Assembly (NCBI GenBank): GCA_024643825.1
Contig: JAHEME010000042.1
Span: 1-11,534 of the forward strand
Length of the DNA stretch: 11,534 nt
Reading direction: 5' to 3'
Source: Chloroflexota bacterium
GTDB lineage: Bacteria > Chloroflexota > Anaerolineae > Aggregatilineales > UBA3940
The notes beneath the pieces are model-generated. The model was given only the letters and a program-made list of their open reading frames with translations. It ran no database searches and had not been told where the DNA came from. How positions within the stretch are numbered: position 1 is the first letter of the stretch; the number at the start of each line of letters is the position of its first letter. Positions 6,144-11,534 of the stretch are shown here, piece by piece. The position numbers and the translations under genes are program-made.

Positions 6144-9100
6144 CTACGGGATTAGCGTCGAGTCGAACAGAGCGCCACCGTCATAGGATTTTAGCTTCGG
6201 GTCCTGGCTCTTGGGGACGTTGACGGTCACTTCCCCGGAGCAGGTTCCGCTGCGCCCATCATCGACGGTAAACGCGATGTGGTAGAAACGTCCATCCCCG
6301 TCATCGGAGCGTTCTGCACGCACCTGTGCTATTGACGTCCCAACACCCTGACCATCCGGTGATGTATTTCCATCGTTGGTTCCGTTGACCAGCTCATCCT
6401 GGAAGATGCTGGTGATGGTCAGCGTCCACGAGTCGCCATTGGGATCGAAGATGCCCAGAATGTCAATGGGGACGAACTTGTGATTGTTCGGCCATAGCGA
6501 AGTCACACTGGGAGCAGCCTCAGAGCAGACCGGCGGCGCGTTCAGATCCAACCCGATGATAATCGGGTCATGATCGGAGGCTCGATATGCATCGGGTGCA
6601 TAGATGGCATCCTGTGCAGGAAGCTTGAAGGATGTGTCGTAGTCGATCAAGTCAGGCTCATCGGCATTGATGTGCCATTCTGTCACGCCTGTCACTTGAT
6701 CCACCAGGCCTGCGACCGCCAGCGCGTAGTCAAGGTAGCCAGTCTGTCCGTCAAAGACGTAGGAGTAGGCATCTTCACCGTGGTAGGCGTAGATCAGATC
6801 GGTGAAACCGCCAGCGACGAGAGCATCGATCGGGGCTTCCTTGTCGTAGGAGTTCAAGTCACCGATGATGAGGAAATCTTCATCCCCACTGGCTGTCGGG
6901 TCACTGGCAAGCCAATCCACGATTGCTTCAGCAGCGGCTGTGCGGGTCCCGTTGCAGTTACCCGCGCCATCGCCCGTATCGGGATCTCCCACATCATCAC
7001 AGGCAGAACCCTTCGACTTCAGATGGTTGACCACCACCGTGAAACGTGCCCCGGTCGCATTGACTTCAAAGGTCTGCGCTAGTGCTGGGCGATTCTTGGT
7101 GTCAAGGAACCGTGGGTCAACGGACGTATCGAGGATCGCATAGTCGCCAGCCGGGGTAACCGAAGCCGGCTTATAGATCAGCGCCACCTTGATCGCGTCC
7201 GTTCCAATCGTGCCGGTGCTGACGTAAGCATACGTACCAGCGCCGTTGACTGCGTTCAACCCGTTAACGAGGTCAATTACCGCGTCATCGTTGACGTTGT
7301 TCTCAATCTCCAGCAAGCCAACCACATCGGCATCGATGGCGCTCAACGCCGCGATGGTCTTATCGCGCTGACGGGTGAACTCGTTTGCATTATCCGCGCC
7401 ACGACATTCCTGATCCTGTGCCGGGCCGCAGATGAAGCCGCTGTTATCCAGTGTGCTGAAGTAATTCAACACATTGAACGAGGATACCCTCAAGTCGCCG
7501 CCAACCGGGTCCGGTGAGGATGTGCGCAGGTTGACAGAGGTGTAGTCCGCGCCCTGTGTTGGCTGGATGCGATAGAGACTAAAGGAATAGTCCATCACAC
7601 CAGTTACATTGGCGACGGTGTCCCCGCCCCGGAACAGGTTCGTCAGGTCGAAGTCGAAACCGTTCGGGTGAATGGCCGGGTCCGGGTTCTGATTCGAGCG
7701 CCCATCGTCCAGCGTGATCTTATCGAGCAGGAAGGCATTCGCCGCTGCGATAGCATCTGGCCCTGGCTCAACTTCAGCCGTTGGCGTGAGATGCCGTTCA
7801 GAGGTCAACACGATCTCGCCGAAGCGGTCAAAGTTGAAGTATTCGGAAATGACGAGCGCCTGTGGGAAGGTGACGTACATGCCTTCGTAGGCTTCAAAAT
7901 CATCCACGTTTGCCACAGGCAGTGACAGGATAGAAGCCGTTGGCAACGCATTGCCACTGCTGATCACGGTAACGCCCGTGAAGGATGACATCTCGGTCAG
8001 GCCATTGTATTCAGAGACGGCACCTTCCACGCGCACAAGATCGCCGATGTTCACATCGACACTGGGTGAGCTTCCGTTGTAGACGAAGATGCCTTCCGAT
8101 GTCAGCGGATCGGCATCTGCATCGGCATCCTCTTCCTGAACATGGAAGCCATTCAAGTCACCATTTGTGCCGCTGGCGCCATCCTGGAAGTCGCCAACAA
8201 CGATCCCTTCAATGGCAACTATCTGTCCGACCAGCGGGCTGGCAGCGCCATTCCCCTGAATGTCATGGATTTTTGCTTCCAGAATCGGAATTACGCAGGT
8301 ATTCTCTGCTCCGGGTGTTGGGGCAAATTGGGCAAACGTATCGGTGTTGCGTGCGCCGCCGCTGCCGTCCGGGCAGCGCTGGCTGGATTGGTTCGCGCTG
8401 TCGCCTCCGCTGTTCTCATCCACCTGCGGCTGACCCGCATTGAGCAAGACCAGCAGGCCAGCATCGTCAGAGTCGGACGTATCATACACCACCGCATCCA
8501 CCAGATTGTCGGTCACAACGGCGGTTCCAGACGGGAAGTCGGCGGCATCGCCAACATACACGGCAACTGCATCGGCTCCGTTTTGCAGCCCATTCCCGGC
8601 AAAGAACAGCGATACGCCGGAAACGCCGCTGTTGCCCATCACGAAGTAGCCATCGCTGTTGGTGCTGTAGCCATCGAGGTCAAAGGCGGCATAGCTGAGA
8701 TCATTGCTGCCATTGTAGAACACGACTACCAGCCCGGTCAGATCGGTAGCACCTGCACCACCATCATAGAGTTCCACAAATTCGGCTGTATCCGATCCAG
8801 GCGTATCTGAGTCAACTTCGTTGATCAGCACAGAGGCTACGCCGGGGCCACCGCTGCCACCGTCACAGTTGGCAGTATGAGCACCCAATCCATCAAAGGT
8901 GTTTTGAGCAAAGGTTACCCATTCGATAGACGCATCGAAGGCATCACCGGGATTGGTATCACCAGCACAAACAGAGTCGACTCGGCGCAGGGTATCATCC
9001 TGACCACCGCCAGGCCATTGGCTGCCTGGGTCGACACCAACCTGGCCGAAGGAATCCACCACAGTGCCGTTATTTTTCAACACCAGAGCATCATCGCCGT

Positions 9101-9455
9101 TGAAGTTGATTACAGCACTACTTATAGCATCAGATGCAGCCAATATCGCTGCATCAGCGGACGCATGGGCAATAACAAAAACATCTCCGTTAGCCAGTGT
9201 TCCACTTAAGGAAACACTTTGTGATGGAGATGACGCGCCGTTCGAATATAACTCAAGCGTATACGTGGATAGGTCTACCGTCACGCCAGTGCCGTTATAG
9301 ATCTCCACGGCTTTGTTGAATGAACTGCCTTCAATGTACTCTGAAATAAATAGCTCTGTTGGCGTGGCGGCCAGTGCGCCTTGCATCGGCACAGATGAAA
9401 ACACCAAACCCAGTATTGTTACAAACGAAAATAGTTTGAATACATGTCTATTCAT
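6144..9455 (-). CDS. Secreted ExeM/NucH-type endonuclease with lamin-tail domains
   Basis: 1103 aa. The start is ATG at 9455 with GAGGAG 5 nt upstream. A signal peptide covers residues 1-29 (hydrophobic core FVTILGLVF, cleavage near GALA/A). Two lamin-tail (LTD) domains follow at about 32-165 and 206-345, then an OB-fold-like region at about 390-505 as in ExeM/NucH DNases. The endonuclease/exonuclease/phosphatase domain is at about 655-972, with N661 (SSFNVLNYF), E716 (LLEIENN), H811 (VVNHLKSKG), D866/N868 (GDLNSYDKE) and D961/H962 (ASDHDP), the expected metal and catalytic set. A C-terminal domain at 973-1103 has the SLWPNNHKFVPI signature and immunoglobulin-like beta pattern; no LPXTG-type anchor is seen. 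The family hydrolyses extracellular nucleic acid using divalent metal, for nutrition, phosphate gain or biofilm turnover. It is monocistronic, with a terminator downstream and a long leader. It is longer than many relatives because of the second LTD and the C-terminal domain. Substrate preference (DNA, RNA) is not fixed by sequence. Confidence 0.92.
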   Translation of the reverse strand: MNRHVFKLFSFVTILGLVFSSVPMQGALAATPTELFISEYIEGSSFNKAVEIYNGTGVTVDLSTYTLELYSNGASSPSQSVSLSGTLANGDVFVIAHASADAAILAASDAISSAVINFNGDDALVLKNNGTVVDSFGQVGVDPGSQWPGGGQDDTLRRVDSVCAGDTNPGDAFDASIEWVTFAQNTFDGLGAHTANCDGGSGGPGVASVLINEVDSDTPGSDTAEFVELYDGGAGATDLTGLVVVFYNGSNDLSYAAFDLDGYSTNSDGYFVMGNSGVSGVSLFFAGNGLQNGADAVAVYVGDAADFPSGTAVVTDNLVDAVVYDTSDSDDAGLLVLLNAGQPQVDENSGGDSANQSSQRCPDGSGGARNTDTFAQFAPTPGAENTCVIPILEAKIHDIQGNGAASPLVGQIVAIEGIVVGDFQDGASGTNGDLNGFHVQEEDADADADPLTSEGIFVYNGSSPSVDVNIGDLVRVEGAVSEYNGLTEMSSFTGVTVISSGNALPTASILSLPVANVDDFEAYEGMYVTFPQALVISEYFNFDRFGEIVLTSERHLTPTAEVEPGPDAIAAANAFLLDKITLDDGRSNQNPDPAIHPNGFDFDLTNLFRGGDTVANVTGVMDYSFSLYRIQPTQGADYTSVNLRTSSPDPVGGDLRVSSFNVLNYFSTLDNSGFICGPAQDQECRGADNANEFTRQRDKTIAALSAIDADVVGLLEIENNVNDDAVIDLVNGLNAVNGAGTYAYVSTGTIGTDAIKVALIYKPASVTPAGDYAILDTSVDPRFLDTKNRPALAQTFEVNATGARFTVVVNHLKSKGSACDDVGDPDTGDGAGNCNGTRTAAAEAIVDWLASDPTASGDEDFLIIGDLNSYDKEAPIDALVAGGFTDLIYAYHGEDAYSYVFDGQTGYLDYALAVAGLVDQVTGVTEWHINADEPDLIDYDTSFKLPAQDAIYAPDAYRASDHDPIIIGLDLNAPPVCSEAAPSVTSLWPNNHKFVPIDILGIFDPNGDSWTLTITSIFQDELVNGTNDGNTSPDGQGVGTSIAQVRAERSDDGDGRFYHIAFTVDDGRSGTCSGEVTVNVPKSQDPKLKSYDGGALFDSTLIP

Positions 9456-9654
9456 GCGCTCTCCTCATGCAGCTTTGTAGGGTCCTAAAAACTATCGAAA
9501 GGCATTTCTATCATGTAAGTTTTACGAACGAGAGTCACCTCCTCAAGTACACTCACAAGAGCCGCTCTGCTGTTTGGATGACGAACTGCCATGCACGATG
9601 AGAAAATCAACCACTGCCCCTGCTGGTCGACACGGGCAGCCGTCTCTGAAGTAC

Positions 9655-9685
9655 GATCCTCACTGACGGACAATCAGTGCTGATC
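9655..9685. promoter_or_regulatory. GATC-ended inverted repeat 1, candidate operator
   Basis: Arms GATCCTCACTGA (9655-9666) and TCAGTGCTGATC (9674-9685) pair at 10 of 12 positions around a 7-nt spacer CGGACAA. It would lie in the nuclease leader, downstream of the minus-strand promoter candidate at 9733-9760, where it could act as an operator or an RNA hairpin. Confidence 0.4.
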
Positions 9686-9695
9686 GCATATACAC

Positions 9696-9721
9696 GATCT
9701 GAACCTCAGCAATTCAGGATC
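9696..9721. promoter_or_regulatory. GATC-ended inverted repeat 2, candidate operator
   Basis: Arms GATCTGAA (9696-9703) and TTCAGGATC (9713-9721) pair perfectly apart from one bulged base, around a 9-nt spacer. Both arms share the GATC-plus-TGA pattern of the neighbouring repeat at 9655-9685, which suggests a pair of related sites. It lies almost on the inferred transcription start of the nuclease gene. Confidence 0.35.
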
Positions 9722-9732
9722 GCTATCAATTC

Positions 9733-9760
9733 ATTGTATCATATTTCGATAGCCTGCAAA
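9733..9760 (-). promoter_or_regulatory. Candidate sigma-70-type promoter for the nuclease gene
   Basis: On the minus strand, TTTGCA (9760-9755), 16-nt spacer, TACAAT (9738-9733), matching 4 of 6 and 5 of 6 consensus positions. Transcription would start near 9726, giving a leader of about 270 nt that contains both GATC-ended repeats. Confidence 0.4.
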
Positions 9761-9805
9761 CCTCCGAGAGCCATTCATAGAGGCACCCGATAATGGCTAC
9801 CGGGC

Positions 9806-9834
9806 TGGTTGTGATCCGAAGTCTGCTTTATAAT
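9806..9834 (+). promoter_or_regulatory. Candidate promoter for the acetyltransferase operon
   Basis: A perfect -10 TATAAT at 9829-9834 lies 50 bp upstream of the ATG. The best-spaced -35 is TGGTTG (9806-9811, 17-nt spacer), a poor match, so an activator or a different sigma factor could be involved. The leader would be about 43 nt. Confidence 0.45.
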
Positions 9835-9883
9835 GGGCAGTGAGTGACGGAAGGCCGCCACACACTCACCACACGGGGGTTCC

Positions 9884-11044
9884 ATGAGCGATCTAGAAGT
9901 TCGTCCGGTCTCGACAGAGGCCGAGAATCAAGCCTTTCTCCGCATGCCGTGGACTGTTTACAAGGATGATCCGTACTGGACGGCCCCCATCTGGAATGAG
10001 CACGTCCATTTCTTTGACCCGGAGCACAACCCGGAATTAGCCCACATCGACATGCAGAAGTTCGTGGCATGGCGCGGGGATACGCCTGTCGGCACAGTGA
10101 TCGCGCATGTGAATCATGCCTACAATGAGTTTCACGAAGAAACAACGGGGTGGTTCGGACAGTTTGAGTTGCTGAACGATCCCGAAGCCGCCGCCGCCAT
10201 GATCAAGACCGCCGAGGACTGGGTCAAGGCGAAGGGGATGACCAAGATGATGGGCCCGGCGACGTTCAGCACCAATAGTGAGATTGGGCTGCTGGTGGAG
10301 GGTTTTGAATATCCGCCAATGATCCTGACCTCGCACGCGCCGAAGTATTCGCAGGGGTTCGTTGAGGGGGCGGGGTATACCAAATCGATGGACCTGTTCT
10401 GCTATCTGGTGGATGGCAATCGGTGGGGCGGCAAGAAGCTGGATAAGGTTCCCGAACGGTTGACGCGCGTAGTGGATAAGATCCGCGAACGGCGTAATTT
10501 CACGGTACGTCCGGTCAACATGAGTGACTTCGACAATGAGATTGCCAAGGTCAAGGTGATCTACAACCAGGCATGGGAGCAAAATTGGGGCTTCGTTCCG
10601 CTGAGTGATGTCGAGATCAACAAGATGGCGACTGACCTCAAACAGATGATCGATCCGACTATCGCGTTATTCGTGGAAGTGGACGGGGAGCCGGTGGCGT
10701 TTTCGGTTCCGCTGCCCAACGTGTACCAGCCGCTACGCGCCGCACATCTCAAGCCAGGCGAGCCAGAAATCCTGCAACTGCTGCGGTTGATCTGGCACTG
10801 GAAGATTCGGGGCGACATCAACAGCGTGCGGGTATGGGCGATGGGGATTCTGGAGGAATATCGTGGCTCCGGTGTGGATGCCCTGCTGTATTACGAAATG
10901 CTCACACGCGGCCTGCCGCGCGGCTATACGACCATTGAGATGTCGTGGATTCTTGAAAATAATGTGATGATGAACCGGGGTTGCCAGTTCATGGGTGGTG
11001 AAGTGTACAAAATCTATCGGGTGTATGAAAAGGCCCTCGCGTAG
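9884..11044 (+). CDS. GNAT-fold N-acetyltransferase-like protein (YghO-like)
   Basis: 386 aa, no signal peptide or membrane helix. The start is ATG at 9884, preceded by GGGGG 4 nt upstream, a modest ribosome binding site. The overall form, MSDLEVRPVS... with MPWTVYKDDPYW (21-32), matches a family of about 380-aa acetyltransferase-like proteins related to E. coli YghO. The N-terminal half (about 1-175) and C-terminal half (about 205-384) each look like a GNAT-type fold. The second has the acetyl-CoA pyrophosphate-type loop EEYRGSGVDALL (324-335; R327, G328, G330) and a final beta pattern GGEVYKIYRVYEKAL. The reaction and substrate are not known for this family, so only an acyl-CoA-dependent transferase role is suggested. 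Its stop TAG is immediately followed by the ATG of the receiver-protein gene, pointing to one operon. The family assignment is from recognition of pattern; whether it is catalytically active is uncertain. Confidence 0.85.
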   Translation: MSDLEVRPVSTEAENQAFLRMPWTVYKDDPYWTAPIWNEHVHFFDPEHNPELAHIDMQKFVAWRGDTPVGTVIAHVNHAYNEFHEETTGWFGQFELLNDPEAAAAMIKTAEDWVKAKGMTKMMGPATFSTNSEIGLLVEGFEYPPMILTSHAPKYSQGFVEGAGYTKSMDLFCYLVDGNRWGGKKLDKVPERLTRVVDKIRERRNFTVRPVNMSDFDNEIAKVKVIYNQAWEQNWGFVPLSDVEINKMATDLKQMIDPTIALFVEVDGEPVAFSVPLPNVYQPLRAAHLKPGEPEILQLLRLIWHWKIRGDINSVRVWAMGILEEYRGSGVDALLYYEMLTRGLPRGYTTIEMSWILENNVMMNRGCQFMGGEVYKIYRVYEKALA

Positions 11045-11534
11045 ATGACTGCCACGAACGAACAGCGGGAGGCAAAGTCCCGCGTCGTAGTGATCGACGA
11101 TGAGCCGGATACACTCGAAATCCTGAAGCTGTATCTGAGTATGTTCGGATTCGAGGTAGTTGGTGCGCTGACGGGGAAGGAAGGTCAGCGCGCAATCGCC
11201 ACCCACAAGCCGGATGCGGTGGTGCTCGACCTGATGCTGCCTGACATGGATGGGCTGGAAATTTGCCGCCAGGTACGTCAGAACCCGGCTACTGTGCGCC
11301 TCCCTGTGATCATTCTCTCCGCTCGTACAGGCACGGAGGAAGTTCGCCAGGGCTACGAGGCGGGCGCGACGCTGTACCTCAAGAAGCCCGTCGATATGGA
11401 TCAACTGGTGGTAGAGTGCAAGCGTGTTCTCGTGCTGGGGAAGCACGTCACGCGACCGCTGGATGAGCAGGTCGCAGACGCGGAAGCGCCTGCGACCGGA
11501 GCGACGGCTCCGATCAAAGTTGGGAAGGGAGTCA
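11045..11534 (+). CDS. Receiver-domain response regulator (3' end cut by window edge)
   Basis: 163 codons are visible, with no stop before the edge. The start is ATG at 11045, directly abutting the TAG of the acetyltransferase gene, so translation is probably coupled; an AAAGG about 11 nt upstream may help. A CheY-like receiver domain spans about 13-133: acidic pair D18/D19, phosphoacceptor D62 (AVVLDLMLPDMDG), S92 (IILSART) and K114 (YLKKPV). After it comes an Ala/Thr-rich tail (from about 143: VADAEAPATGATAPIKVGKG) with no recognisable output domain so far. It may be a single-domain regulator with a short flexible tail, or the tail may link to a domain beyond the window. No cognate kinase is visible next to it on this strand. 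Confidence 0.92.
   Translation, partial: MTATNEQREAKSRVVVIDDEPDTLEILKLYLSMFGFEVVGALTGKEGQRAIATHKPDAVVLDLMLPDMDGLEICRQVRQNPATVRLPVIILSARTGTEEVRQGYEAGATLYLKKPVDMDQLVVECKRVLVLGKHVTRPLDEQVADAEAPATGATAPIKVGKGV

Larger units (their letters stand above)
9456..9883. other. Divergent promoter region between nuclease and acetyltransferase genes
   Basis: 428 bp without a credible gene. It contains promoter candidates in both directions and two GATC-ended inverted repeats, listed separately. The sequence is visibly AT-richer around 9680-9760 than the flanking genes. The 62-codon minus-strand frame at 9485-9673 starts with TTG and has no family character. Confidence 0.6.

Noticed and set aside
8103..8140. 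Short GATGCC-type repeat in the nuclease gene encoding alternating Asp-Ala
   Set aside because: It is a brief DADADAD stretch within a coding loop, common in acidic secreted proteins and too short to be a meaningful repeat element.
8142..8810. A 222-codon plus-strand frame opposite the nuclease gene (also 6570-7082)
   Set aside because: Antisense shadow: the minus-strand protein has clear domains, catalytic motifs, a signal peptide and a ribosome binding site.
9535..9545. A perfect anti-Shine-Dalgarno complement (TGAGGAGGTGA on the minus strand)
   Set aside because: No start codon with suitable spacing follows; the next ATG is more than 20 nt away and opens only a 10-codon frame.
9485..9673. 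A 62-codon minus-strand frame in the divergent promoter region
   Set aside because: It begins with TTG, has no ribosome binding site at the start, and overlaps the inverted repeat; no recognisable family.
10733..11446. Long minus-strand frames opposite the acetyltransferase and receiver genes (also 10037-10582)
   Set aside because: They are antisense shadows of strongly supported plus-strand genes, with His/Arg-rich composition and no family features.
1..11534. CRISPR array, insertion sequence, toxin-antitoxin or defence system
   Set aside because: No regularly spaced repeats, transposase genes with terminal repeats, or small paired toxin-antitoxin genes could be found on either strand.

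Overview
The window looks like a piece of chromosome from a free-living bacterium, most likely a Chloroflexota (Anaerolineae-like) species. That is a judgement from protein style: a GltD-like iron-sulfur flavoprotein with extra N-terminal clusters, GAF-linked class III cyclase, an ExeM/NucH-type secreted nuclease with a 'LWPNNHK' C-terminal domain, and a YghO-like acetyltransferase. There is no rRNA or intact tRNA to confirm it. Coding density is ordinary. No CRISPR array, insertion sequence or prophage was found.

Layout. On the minus strand, read right to left: a large secreted nuclease (9455 to 6144) ending in a strong hairpin terminator (6072-6108); a GAF-GAF adenylate cyclase (5979 to 4351); a 500-bp gap holding inverted repeats and a degenerate tRNA-like stretch; then a membrane PAS histidine kinase (3850 to 2423) overlapping its OmpR-type response regulator (2430 to 1750) by 8 nt; and, 114 nt later, a GltD-like FAD/4Fe-4S oxidoreductase that runs off the left edge (1635 to <1). 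On the plus strand: an acetyltransferase-fold protein (9884 to 11044) directly followed by a receiver-domain protein (11045 to >11534). The 9456-9883 gap is the divergent promoter region between the two strands.

How the genes may work together. The kinase and regulator are clearly a pair; the oxidoreductase behind them could be co-transcribed or a target (inference). The cyclase appears to be its own unit and has every catalytic residue needed to make cAMP, but no cAMP effector is in the window. The nuclease is exported and probably degrades extracellular DNA for nutrients or phosphate. The right-hand receiver protein is translationally coupled to the acetyltransferase.

I do not see a convincing new biological system. 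The points most worth a second look are the paired GATC-ended inverted repeats upstream of the nuclease, the inverted repeat just upstream of the kinase, the tRNA-Ala-like relic near a drop in GC content, and a 23-residue-period duplication in the NAD(P)-binding region of the oxidoreductase.
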